Below are positions 43,435 to 51,011 of a stretch of 51,949 bases of DNA, in pieces. Each line of letters opens with the position of its first letter. The first letter of the stretch is position 1. Origin of the DNA: Clostridium sp. Marseille-P2415 (GTDB taxonomy: Bacteria; Bacillota; Clostridia; Lachnospirales; Lachnospiraceae). The notes below the pieces were generated by a model, which did no database searches, was not told where the DNA came from, and worked only from the letters and a program-made list of their open reading frames with translations. Location of the stretch: NCBI RefSeq assembly GCF_900155545.1, contig NZ_LT732526.1:1209648-1261596 (forward strand). The letters run 5' to 3'. The position numbers and the translations under genes were made by a program.

Positions 43435-44859
43435 TTAGAGTTCATTTCCATTGGTTTCGATCACATGCTGATACCACAGGAAACTGTCTTTTTTAATACG
43501 CCGCAAATCCTTTAAATCATGATCATCCCGATTGATATAAACAAACCCGTAACGTTTCCGGAAACCTTCATGGGAACTGAGCAGATCCATAAAAGACCAA
43601 GGAGAATATCCCAGCATCCGGACTCCGTCTCCGATGGCCTGGCTGCAGGCCAGAATGTGCGCTCTTAAGTAGTCAATCCGGTAATCATCGTGGACCTTCC
43701 CGTCTTCTGTCAGGGTATCGGCAGTGCCCAGTCCATTTTCCGTTACGATCAGGGGAAGATGGTATTTCTGATAATAACTGTTTAATACGGTCCGAAGGCC
43801 CAGGGGATCGATCTGGGCTCCATATTCACTGGAAGCCAGATGCCCGTTCTTTATATGGTGGAAATAGCCGTATTGGTCAAAATCCACCTCATTGATCGGG
43901 AAAGCCCTCTCCCCTGCGGGATGCTCCTTATCTGCCGGAAGATACCTGACACAAAGGGTCCGGTAATAATTCAGTGCGATAAAATCCATCCTGGCATCCT
44001 TTAAAATTTCCTCATCTCCCGGTTCCATAGCCGGTACAATATTTCTCTCCTTTAAATAACCCATGTAATAACCGGGGTATCGGCCGTAAAAATGCATATC
44101 CAGGCAATAATCCGTCTTGAACCAGTCGTTCATCCGGGCTGCCCATACGTCTTCCGGCCTGTTGCTTTCCGGATAGGTGCAGGTGGAGGATACGGCCGGG
44201 CCTATCTTACCGTCCGGTATGATGGAATGGCAGGCTTTTACCGCCAGGGCATGTGCGAGGAACATGTGGTAGTCCATCTGGGCCCTCTGCCGGTCAGCTT
44301 CCCATGCATCGTCCGCGGTGATGTTCACCCTCTCATTTACCCGTACCATAAGATTCTGCTCATTGTGAACCTGCCAGTAGGTGACTCTGTCTCCAAAGGT
44401 CTCGAAACAGATTCTGGCATAGCGTTCAAATGCTTTTACGCATTCCCTGGATTCCCAGCCATTATATTTTTCCACAAGGGCATAGGGAAGGTCAAAGTGA
44501 TACAGTGTGATAAACGGCTGGATCCCCTGCTTAAGCAGACAGTCAATGATTCGGTCATAGAAATCAATGCCAGCCTGATTGACTGTTCCGTCCCCGTCAG
44601 GTATGATTCTGGCCCAGGAGATGGAAAACCGATAGATCTGCAGTCCCAGCTCTTTCATCAACCGGATATCTTCTTCCCAATGATGATAGAAGTCACTGGC
44701 GACCTTACTGTCAGCCTGCTTGTCGGAGCGCTTAAAGGAATTTACATCGGCAACGGTCATGCCCTTTCCGCCTTCAGCCCAGCCGCCTTCGATCTGAAAC
44801 GCTGAGGAAGACGCTCCCCAAAGAAAATTCTTTGGAAAATCTGCTTTTATTCTTTCCAT
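43435..44859 (-). CDS. GH1 6-phospho-beta-glucosidase
   Basis: A cytoplasmic GH1 enzyme of 474 residues that hydrolyses phosphorylated beta-glucosides delivered by the PTS. The N-terminal PKNFLWGASSSAFQIEGGW is the GH1 signature. The acid/base Glu lies in V-H-N-E-Q-N and the nucleophile in L-I-V-T-E-N-G-L-G. AAAGGA lies 9 bases upstream of the ATG. It follows bglP by 13 bases. Pairing with a PTS EII supports the phospho-sugar specificity over plain beta-glucosidase. Confidence 0.93.
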   Translation of the reverse strand: MERIKADFPKNFLWGASSSAFQIEGGWAEGGKGMTVADVNSFKRSDKQADSKVASDFYHHWEEDIRLMKELGLQIYRFSISWARIIPDGDGTVNQAGIDFYDRIIDCLLKQGIQPFITLYHFDLPYALVEKYNGWESRECVKAFERYARICFETFGDRVTYWQVHNEQNLMVRVNERVNITADDAWEADRQRAQMDYHMFLAHALAVKACHSIIPDGKIGPAVSSTCTYPESNRPEDVWAARMNDWFKTDYCLDMHFYGRYPGYYMGYLKERNIVPAMEPGDEEILKDARMDFIALNYYRTLCVRYLPADKEHPAGERAFPINEVDFDQYGYFHHIKNGHLASSEYGAQIDPLGLRTVLNSYYQKYHLPLIVTENGLGTADTLTEDGKVHDDYRIDYLRAHILACSQAIGDGVRMLGYSPWSFMDLLSSHEGFRKRYGFVYINRDDHDLKDLRRIKKDSFLWYQHVIETNGNEL

Positions 44860-44872
44860 ATCTATTTATCCT

Positions 44873-46789
44873 TTACTGATTTTTTTTAATCGCTATCACC
44901 GGTTTTTCAAGAGAAGCTCCGGTTCCTGTTATACCGGTAACCTGCTTGAAGGCAGCGGTATTGCTGATGATAATCGGAATGATGGTATCGTAACCTTCCT
45001 TTTTCAGGGCAGCTAAATCGAAGGAAAGGATTTTGGTTCCCTTCTTGATATGTGCTCCTTCTTCTACATACTTTTTAAAATGCTTTCCTTCCAGCTGAAC
45101 CGTATCAATGCCCACATGAATAATCATCTCAACTCCGTTATCCAGCATCAGTCCCAATGCATGGAGAGTCGGGTAAATCAGGGTAACCGTACAGTCCTCC
45201 GGGGCAATAACTTCACCCTTTTCCGGTATAATTGCGACTCCATTTCCCAGCGCCATGGAAGAAAAAACCTCATCATTTACCGATGTCATGGGAACTGCGG
45301 AACCTTGGACCGGTGAGCCTATTAATACATTTGCTTCAGAAATTATATCCGGATCATCCGGTGCTTGGGCAGATGCATCAGCCATAGTCTGCACAGATGT
45401 TTCGGCAGATGCAGAAGATCTTGCATTCTTCGCAGCAATATCATCAAAGCCAAAAAGGTAGGTCAATACCATTGCGCCAAAGAAAGATACGGCAACGCCG
45501 ATCAGGTAATAAACAAATGGTTTCATTCCAAAGGCCGCATAGGTTGCAAAGGTAAGGATACCGTTATTGGCAAAGGAATCACCATACACGCCGCCAATTC
45601 CCATGATCGCACCACCGACCGCTCCACAGATGATCGCATAGATCATAGGCTTTTTTAACCGAAGGTTACAGCCGTAAATGGCCGGCTCCGTGATACCGCA
45701 GACAGAAGCGGAAATCGCCGCAGAAGCTGCAACTGTCTTTAAATCCTTACTTTTCGTTTTCAGCATAACACCAAGGGCTGCACCGCCCTGGGAGAAATTT
45801 GCCGCACCTGCAAATGCCAGCAGGTTTTGATGGCCGAACTGCGCTACGTCATTGATCCCGATGGGAAGCAGGGCCCTATGTGCTCCGAAGATTACAAACA
45901 CACACCACATACCGCCTATAAAGGCACCGCAGACTGCAGGACTTAAATTCATCAGTCCGGTGTAAATAAAGTTAATGGCATCACCAATGTAGATGCCGAT
46001 GGGACCAAATACCATAAAGGTTGCTGGTATCATGACCAGCAGGGAGATGCCGGGAACCAGAATAATCTTCAGCACCTCAGGTATTATTTTTTCTAAAAAT
46101 TTCTGTACATATGCGAGAATAAATACCCCGATAATGATGGGGATAACAGAAGACGTATAGCTTGCTTTGGTAATGGAAATACCGAACATGCTCACAGCCT
46201 CTTTCCCTGTCATCAGGGTAACAACAGCAGGATAACACATGGTTCCGCCAAGAGCCATGGCAATAAATTCATTTGCCTTAAATACCTTGGCACTTGTATA
46301 GGCAAGAATGACGGGCATGAAATAAAACAGAGCATCCGTGGCAGCCATGATAAGAATGTAAGTCTGGTTGACCGTGATATCCATTCCATGGTTGGAGGCC
46401 GTGATCCTGGCTATGGTTAAAAATCCTTTTAAAAGTCCGGAGGCAGCAATTGCCGGAACCATGGGAGTAAAGATGGCGGAAACAGCAATTAAGATCCGGT
46501 TCCAGACAGAAACCTTCTCTTCGCTGCTGTCTGCACTTTCCTCCAGCGACAGCATAGGCATAATTACATCATAAACTTTCGTGACCTTTGTTCCCAGCAC
46601 AACCTGGAACTGCCCTCCGCTTTCTACTACGGAAATAACACCTTCCAGGTGTTCAATGGTTTCTCTATTTGCCTTTTTCGAATCTTTTAATTGAAATCTT
46701 AATCTGGTAAAACAATGGGTCAGTCCCATTACGTTTTCCGAACCGCCGACGTTTGTTATGATGTCTTTGGCTATTTGATTATAATTCAT
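44873..46789 (-). CDS. bglP: Beta-glucoside-specific PTS transporter EIIBCA
   Basis: A fused phosphotransferase permease of 638 residues. The EIIB domain has the phospho-Cys in L-T-H-C-F-T-R-L-R-F near residue 26. The EIIC domain has about ten helices and the motif C-G-I-T-E-P-A-I-Y-G. The EIIA domain at the C-terminus has the phospho-His in M-I-I-H-V-G-I-D-T-V. The start at 46789 (MNYNQIAKDI) follows GAAAGGGG by 8 bases; an 18-residue in-frame upstream extension lies in the leader. Substrates are likely aryl-beta-glucosides or cellobiose. Confidence 0.95.
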   Translation of the reverse strand: MNYNQIAKDIITNVGGSENVMGLTHCFTRLRFQLKDSKKANRETIEHLEGVISVVESGGQFQVVLGTKVTKVYDVIMPMLSLEESADSSEEKVSVWNRILIAVSAIFTPMVPAIAASGLLKGFLTIARITASNHGMDITVNQTYILIMAATDALFYFMPVILAYTSAKVFKANEFIAMALGGTMCYPAVVTLMTGKEAVSMFGISITKASYTSSVIPIIIGVFILAYVQKFLEKIIPEVLKIILVPGISLLVMIPATFMVFGPIGIYIGDAINFIYTGLMNLSPAVCGAFIGGMWCVFVIFGAHRALLPIGINDVAQFGHQNLLAFAGAANFSQGGAALGVMLKTKSKDLKTVAASAAISASVCGITEPAIYGCNLRLKKPMIYAIICGAVGGAIMGIGGVYGDSFANNGILTFATYAAFGMKPFVYYLIGVAVSFFGAMVLTYLFGFDDIAAKNARSSASAETSVQTMADASAQAPDDPDIISEANVLIGSPVQGSAVPMTSVNDEVFSSMALGNGVAIIPEKGEVIAPEDCTVTLIYPTLHALGLMLDNGVEMIIHVGIDTVQLEGKHFKKYVEEGAHIKKGTKILSFDLAALKKEGYDTIIPIIISNTAAFKQVTGITGTGASLEKPVIAIKKNQ

Positions 46790-46841
46790 TATCTTAACCC
46801 CTTTCAAGTGTTTTCTTATCTTATCATTTGGCCTGAATGAC

Positions 46842-46923
46842 AAAATAAAAAGACCCGATTAAACTATCCGAATCATAAGACTATAGAAAACCATAAGTCT
46901 TATAACCATAGATTAATCCGATC
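46842..46923 (-). terminator. Long leader terminator of bglP operon
   Basis: On the minus strand GATCGGATTAATCTATGG and ATAAGACTTA pair with TAGTCTTAT and GATAGTTTAATCGGGTC in a long, interrupted hairpin, followed by TTTTTATTTT. Its upstream arm overlaps the 3' end of the RAT site, so binding of LicT to the RAT would prevent its formation. Confidence 0.85.
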
Positions 46924-46945
46924 TTGCCTGCATTACCAGTAACAC
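46920..46945 (-). promoter_or_regulatory. RAT (ribonucleic antiterminator) site for LicT
   Basis: The minus strand reads GTGTTACTGG and TAATGCAGGCAAGATC, close to the BglG/LicT RAT consensus GGATTGTTACTG...GCAGGCAAAACC. Only the distal bases (ending in GATC) deviate. It is 40 to 66 bases after the -10 and overlaps the terminator arm. Confidence 0.85.
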
Positions 46946-46985
46946 GTCTTCATACTTATTTATTCAGTTGTTCTCAACTAGACAC

Positions 46986-47023
46986 AATATAGCACTGTTT
47001 GTATGAAAATGCAACTGCTTTCA
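46986..47023 (-). promoter_or_regulatory. Promoter of bglP operon with candidate cre site
   Basis: TTGCAT (47009-47014) and TATATT (46986-46991) on the minus strand have a 17-base spacer and TGC extension. TGAAAGCAGTTGCA (47010-47023) overlaps the -35 and differs from the CcpA cre consensus at two positions. Catabolite repression is inferred. Confidence 0.65.
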
Positions 47024-47099
47024 AAATTTTCTGCATTTATGCCAATTTTAACGTAAGAAAATTGTATGTTTTTAACAAAGTCAGTGTATCCATCAAACA

Positions 47100-47429
47100 A
47101 AGTTTGGCAATTCAATCATGGCAGGCAAAGAATACTCTTCCAAAATAGGATGTGTCACAAAGAACGGTCTCTTTCATGCGCCCTGTAATTATTGTCGTAT
47201 CCCGCATTTCAAGGTGAAGCGCTTCTTGAAAGATACAGTTCGTCAGCTATGTCCTCTAATCTGACATAGCTTGAGGATGAAACCAGATTCCTTGCAATGT
47301 AAAGAAATCTGGCATTATCGTTCGAACCAAAGTTATTGGTCAGACCGGACTGAGGGCTAACTTATCGGCGGTAAGAGGCCTGTTACTGACAGCCAGCTGA
47401 TAAATGATGCTTTCCTGCCTTCGTTTCAT
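47100..47429 (-). pseudogene. Decayed LicR/MtlR-type PTS-dependent transcriptional activator
   Basis: On the minus strand a Met at 47429 opens MKRRQESIIYQLAVSNRPLTADKLALS, which resembles the first HTH_11 domain of LicR/MtlR-type activators; the frame then stops. In another frame, around 47250-47330, FLYIARNLVSSSSYVRLEDI plus ADELYLSRS looks like the second (Mga-type) helix-turn-helix, again ended by a stop. Near 47110-47200 a fragment with G-R-M-K-E-T-V-L-C-D-T and G-R-V-F-F-A-C recalls the C-terminal EIIA-like part. The expected several hundred residues between are missing. It is probably a deletion remnant of a former regulator next to the bgl operon. No intact frame remains. Confidence 0.45.
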
Positions 47430-47481
47430 ATCTGATCCAATAGATTGTCCATAATTTTCAATCACATTTTCCAGAGAGGTT

Positions 47482-49017
47482 TTATAATCCCTGTTCCATG
47501 CGGATCACCCGGCCCACCCAGTCCCGGTAAAAGGACTCCTCATGGGATACAAATAAAACCGTGCCCGGGAACCGGGACAAAGCGGTTTTCAAAGATTCCT
47601 TGGCCTGTATATCGAGATGATTGGTCGGCTCATCCATGAGGAGGAAATTGCAGGGCCTTAAGGTGAGGAGACACAGCTTCACCTTTGCCTGCTCGCCTCC
47701 GCTCAGCGTACCGATTGACTGATCGGCATGCTTTGAATAAATGCCGCAGCGGGCCAGAGCTTTTCGTATTTCCTTTATTGTAAGGGTAGGATACTCATCG
47801 GAAACGATCCGGACCGGCGTCAGCTTTTTATCTTTCCACACAGGCTCCTGCTCAAAATACCCGATGTCCGCCTGCTCCGAGAAAATAAAATCCCCGCCCA
47901 GCGCAGGAATCTGCTTTACCAGCGTTTTTAAAAGCGTTGACTTTCCGATTCCGTTAAAGCCGGTGATCACCGCTTTTTCCCCTCCTTTTATGGTAAAACT
48001 GATATCTGACAAAACCGGCTCCCCATATCCCACGGATAAATGCTTTACGGACAAATGAACGGTTTCCGTCAGCGGCAGTTCCGGAAAATGAAAAAACGGC
48101 CGGATCTCTTTTTGCTCCAATTCCTCCAGACGCTCCATCCGGTCCAGCTGCTTTTGCCTTCCCCTGGCCATTCTTGACTTTCTTCCGGCAATATTCCTTC
48201 GGATAAATTCTTCCGTTTTTTTAATTTCCTTTTGCTGCACGGAATACCGGCGTGTATAATCTTCCAGCAAAAGCGCCTTCTTCTTTAAGAATTCTTGATA
48301 GGTTCCAAAGTACTTGGTTATTTTCTCATGGTCTATATCACAAATGCAATTTACCGCGCTTTCTAAAAAGTCAGAGTCGTGAGAGACCACCATAAAAGCG
48401 TTTTCAAGGCCTGATAAATATTTTCCAAGCCAGGAAACATGCTCCTTATCCAGGAAATTTCCGGGTTCATCAAGAAGCAGTACATCCGGCTTCTCAAGGA
48501 GAAGCTTTGCCAGGATCGCCTTTGCCCGCTGCCCGCCGCTCATCTGCCCAATAGGCCGGTCCAGTCCGGCAGATACCAGCCCCAGCCCTTCCGCCACCTG
48601 TCCGATCCTCGTCTCAATCAAATAAAAACCGCCAAGCTCCAGCTGTTCCTGATACTGTGCTGCAAGCTTTAAAACCTCCATATTCCCATTGCCTGCCCGC
48701 CGGTAAAGCTCATTCATTTTTTCCTCTGTCTCATATAAACGGCTAAACGCGTTTTTTAAAAACTCCTTCACCGTCATTTCCGGGCCGGTACTTGCATACT
48801 GATCCAGATATCCCACCGAAATTCCCGGCTGCCACAGGACCCGTCCCTCATCAGGAATGACCTGTTCCGTGCAGATCCGGATAAGAGTGCTTTTTCCTGT
48901 TCCGTTCTGCCCCACAATCCCCATATGCTCTCCTTTGTTAAGAGAGAGTTCTCCGTTTCTGTAAAGGGAATGCTCCCCAAAGGAATGGGATAATCCCGTA
49001 ATATCCAATAAACTCAT
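47482..49017 (-). CDS. ABC-F family ATPase (possible ribosomal protection protein)
   Basis: A soluble tandem ABC protein of 511 residues without membrane segments. ABC1 has Walker A GIVGQNGTGKST and signature MSGGQRAKA. ABC2 has Walker A ITGFNGIGKST, signature LSGGEQAKVKL and LLMDEPTNHLD. The interdomain linker is basic (IAGRKSRMARGRQKQLDRMERLEEL) and only moderately long, so classification among antibiotic-resistance ABC-F types is uncertain. Known ABC-F proteins bind the ribosomal E site and release drugs or relieve stalls. AAAGGA lies 10 bases before the ATG. The long leader with peptide and terminator supports induction by translation inhibitors. Confidence 0.9.
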   Translation of the reverse strand: MSLLDITGLSHSFGEHSLYRNGELSLNKGEHMGIVGQNGTGKSTLIRICTEQVIPDEGRVLWQPGISVGYLDQYASTGPEMTVKEFLKNAFSRLYETEEKMNELYRRAGNGNMEVLKLAAQYQEQLELGGFYLIETRIGQVAEGLGLVSAGLDRPIGQMSGGQRAKAILAKLLLEKPDVLLLDEPGNFLDKEHVSWLGKYLSGLENAFMVVSHDSDFLESAVNCICDIDHEKITKYFGTYQEFLKKKALLLEDYTRRYSVQQKEIKKTEEFIRRNIAGRKSRMARGRQKQLDRMERLEELEQKEIRPFFHFPELPLTETVHLSVKHLSVGYGEPVLSDISFTIKGGEKAVITGFNGIGKSTLLKTLVKQIPALGGDFIFSEQADIGYFEQEPVWKDKKLTPVRIVSDEYPTLTIKEIRKALARCGIYSKHADQSIGTLSGGEQAKVKLCLLTLRPCNFLLMDEPTNHLDIQAKESLKTALSRFPGTVLFVSHEESFYRDWVGRVIRMEQGL

Positions 49018-49050
49018 GATTGTAAAATCCTTTCTCTGTTAATTCCAAAT

Positions 49051-49095
49051 AAAAAAGCAGAAAGCAACGATACTTAAACGTATCTGCCTTCTGCT
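49051..49095 (-). terminator. Leader terminator immediately upstream of the ABC-F gene
   Basis: AGCAGAA (49056-49062) pairs with TTCTGCT (49089-49095), and GATAC with GTATC inside, across a TTAAAC loop. The minus strand then has six T. It ends about 35 bases before the ABC-F start, so read-through is needed for expression. Confidence 0.85.
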
Positions 49096-49131
49096 GAGAT
49101 GAGAGATCCCGGGATCCCTGTACATCCACAA

Positions 49132-49163
49132 AAGGCTACGGACAAAACATTGCCCATAGCCTT
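49132..49163 (-). other. Leader hairpin 2 of ABC-F attenuator
   Basis: AAGGCTACGG and CCATAGCCTT (49132-49163) form a stem with one mismatch around ACAAAACATTGC. The minus strand continues into TTTTGTGG, too weak for a confident terminator. Confidence 0.55.
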
Positions 49164-49194
49164 CCGCACATAAAAAATCATACGAAAAAGAAGC

Positions 49195-49234
49195 ATCAGA
49201 ACAGGCGAGCCCCTATGGGCCGTTCCGGTCTGAT
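49195..49234 (-). other. Leader hairpin 3 of ABC-F attenuator
   Basis: ATCAGA at 49195-49200 and TCTGAT at 49229-49234 close an extended, partly paired hairpin that includes the inner GCCCC/GGGC pairs. It lies just downstream of the leader-peptide stop. Confidence 0.5.
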
Positions 49235-49245
49235 TGCTCTCTTTT

Positions 49246-49318
49246 CCGATGAAATCCTAACGCGTATATGATCCGCTATACTCTGCACAATGTTTCATCG
49301 GTCCGGATTGTACAGAGT
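49246..49318 (-). other. Mutually exclusive stems inside and after the leader peptide gene
   Basis: Stem A pairs ACTCTGCACAAT (49280-49291) with ATTGTACAGAGT (49307-49318), 12 bp with one G-U. Stem B pairs CCGATGAAA (49246-49254) with TTTCATCGG (49293-49301), and the latter sits in the loop of stem A. A ribosome on the leader peptide would open stem A and could allow stem B to form. The switch itself is inference; the pairings are visible. Confidence 0.6.
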
Positions 49319-49358
49319 TAAGTTTTCTTTTCAATTGATCTGACAAATAAATGCCCAT
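49257..49358 (-). CDS. 33-residue leader peptide of ABC-F gene
   Basis: A short gene starting ATG at 49358 and ending TAG at 49257-49259. It is preceded by GAGGAG with 7-base spacing, a strong ribosome binding site. The peptide begins MGIYLSDQLKRKLNSV and ends in YSGSYTR. It is about 30 bases downstream of the promoter -10 and far upstream of the ABC-F gene. In other bacteria similar leaders let stalled ribosomes reset an attenuator; here that is inferred. It has no recognisable domain. Confidence 0.7.
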   Translation of the reverse strand: MGIYLSDQLKRKLNSVQSGPMKHCAEYSGSYTR

Positions 49359-49390
49359 ATCGATTCTCCTCTTAACTATAATTCACGGTT

Positions 49391-49419
49391 ATGGTAGCAT
49401 ACCTGTCTGACTTTGTCAA
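49391..49419 (-). promoter_or_regulatory. Promoter of ABC-F gene with long leader
   Basis: A perfect TTGACA (49414-49419) and TACCAT (49391-49396) on the minus strand have a 17-base spacer and TGC extension. The leader runs about 365 bases before the ABC-F ATG. The stretch 49420-49517 holds only an 18-base AGCACTT/AAGTGCT palindrome at 49468-49485. Confidence 0.75.
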
Positions 49420-49517
49420 TGAAAAGAAGCCAAAACAGAGGCGTCGCTATGTCTGTGCATCTATTGGAGCACTTATTTAAGTGCTGATTTGTTTTATTGT
49501 CAGCTTTTATTCTGTTA

Positions 49518-50621
49518 TCACACGCTGGGTACCAGCCGGAGAATTCTATCATCCCCGGGAGCCGGAAGCCCCCTGCCGTCCATGTTGCTGGTAGTAAGAT
49601 ATATGGAACCGTCCCTTGCCTGATAGGCTTCCCTTAACCGTCCGTAAAGGCCCTGCAGTAACCGTTCCACTTGAACCGCTTGTGTCCCGGATTCGTCAAA
49701 AGTGATTGCCAGGAGTACACTTCCCCGGAGCGTTGATACAAGCAACTGCCCCATCCGGGGACCGCTGGTTACGAAGGCCAGGCCCGCAGGGGCCCAGGTA
49801 TCGTTCCCGCTTTGTATGACGGGTTCCAAAAAATTATATCCCTGCATTTCCTCATCACCTGTAACCAAAGGCCAGCCATAGTTACCACCCGGCTGTATGA
49901 TATTAATTTCATCATGGGCCGTTTCTCCATGATCTGAGGCATATAACACATTCCTGTCATTCCAGGCCAGGCCCTGAGGATTTCTAAGTCCCAGGGCGTA
50001 AACCGGTGAACCCGGAAAGGGATTATCAGGCGGAATACTTCCGTCTGTTCCAATCCGCAGAATTTTACCGGCCGGACTGCTTATTTCCTGTGCAAGATAA
50101 CGCTCACCGGCATCACCGGCAGTTATATACAGGTAACCATCGGGGCCAATTTTTAACCTTCCGCCGTTATGGAACTGGCCTGCCGGAATCCGGTCCAAAA
50201 GAATTTCCTCCCCGGAAGCGGTATTTCCCTCGATGCGCATACGTACCACACGGTTGTAAAGTCCTCCGTTTTCCATATAGGTATACATAAGATAAATATA
50301 TCCGTTTGAAAGAAAATCCCTGTCCAAAGCAAGCCCCAGAAGCCCGCCTTCTCCGGTACTGACAAATGGAGGGCCGAATGTATACACAGGCACCGGATTT
50401 AATATCCCGTTTTCTATGACACGCAGGTTTCCGCTGCGCTCTGTAAAGAACAGCCTGCCGTCTTCACTGATGTCCACTGCCCAGGGTATATTGAGGTTTT
50501 CTGCAATAATCTGAATCTGAAATGAAGAATTCTGAGAGTTAAGAATACCAAACCGGATATATTCCTCATTACGGTACCAGGCAGTCATATAGCTTAATGT
50601 GTTAAAACTTCCGTAAATCAT
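49518..50621 (-). CDS. PQQ-dependent sugar dehydrogenase/sorbosone dehydrogenase-like beta-propeller
   Basis: A protein of about 367 residues with the glucose/sorbosone dehydrogenase six-bladed propeller fold. The first blade starts NLNIPWAVDISEDGRLFFTER. F-H-N-G-G-R-L-K-I-G-P-D-G-Y-L-Y-I-T-A-G-D-A-G contains the conserved His of the PQQ site. G-L-R-N-P-Q-G-L-A-W and D-H-G-E-T follow. No signal peptide is visible; about 45 residues precede the propeller. The start at 50621 has AAGGA 7 bases upstream; a Met 10 codons earlier is possible. PQQ synthesis is unusual in clostridia, so the cofactor and role are uncertain. Confidence 0.85.
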   Translation of the reverse strand: MIYGSFNTLSYMTAWYRNEEYIRFGILNSQNSSFQIQIIAENLNIPWAVDISEDGRLFFTERSGNLRVIENGILNPVPVYTFGPPFVSTGEGGLLGLALDRDFLSNGYIYLMYTYMENGGLYNRVVRMRIEGNTASGEEILLDRIPAGQFHNGGRLKIGPDGYLYITAGDAGERYLAQEISSPAGKILRIGTDGSIPPDNPFPGSPVYALGLRNPQGLAWNDRNVLYASDHGETAHDEINIIQPGGNYGWPLVTGDEEMQGYNFLEPVIQSGNDTWAPAGLAFVTSGPRMGQLLVSTLRGSVLLAITFDESGTQAVQVERLLQGLYGRLREAYQARDGSIYLTTSNMDGRGLPAPGDDRILRLVPSV

Positions 50622-50750
50622 GGCTTCTTCCTTAATACCCTTAACCGGCATTGCCTGCCATATCTTCCTAGCATTATATGTCAGGAAATAAAATCATGTG
50701 CAAAGCTTCATTTTTAATTCTCTCGAATTATCGTTTTGGAACGACCTTTC

Positions 50751-51002
50751 TTACCAATAACGCTCCGCTGCCGGACATCTTCGAACAGCAATCGCTGCCC
50801 TCATTTCTACAAAACAGCCGCATAAACGGCAAACCCCGTTCATCAGGCAGCTGCATCTTTCACAGCAGGATAACCGTTCTTTGTATAAGCTGTCATCTGC
50901 TCTTACACTTTCATCCAGATGATCAACATAGCGCTGCAAATGTTGAAAAAATTCCTCTTCCGGAATGGAGTTCAGGCATTTCCTGCAAATTCTCTTTTCC
51001 AT
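50751..51002 (-). CDS. DUF6171 family Cys-rich small protein
   Basis: An 83-residue protein with C-R-K-C near the N-terminus and C-C-E-R-C...C-R-L-C-G-C-F-V-E-M-R-A-A in the second half, a pattern I recognise from DUF6171 proteins of Lachnospiraceae. The Cys spacing suggests metal binding. The function is unknown. It starts 9 bases after the stop of the GH51 gene, so it is probably cotranscribed with it. Confidence 0.75.
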   Translation of the reverse strand: MEKRICRKCLNSIPEEEFFQHLQRYVDHLDESVRADDSLYKERLSCCERCSCLMNGVCRLCGCFVEMRAAIAVRRCPAAERYW

Positions 51003-51011
51003 AGCCTTTTC

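Noticed and set aside
49468-49485. Perfect AGCACTT-ATTT-AAGTGCT palindrome as terminator of the dehydrogenase gene
   Set aside because: The minus strand after it lacks a U-run, and the palindrome is short; no support for termination.
50673-50703. Promoter of the sugar dehydrogenase gene (TTGCAC and TATAAT)
   Set aside because: The spacer is 19 bases; the alternative CATATA at 17 bases is weak, so I could not choose and left it unlisted.
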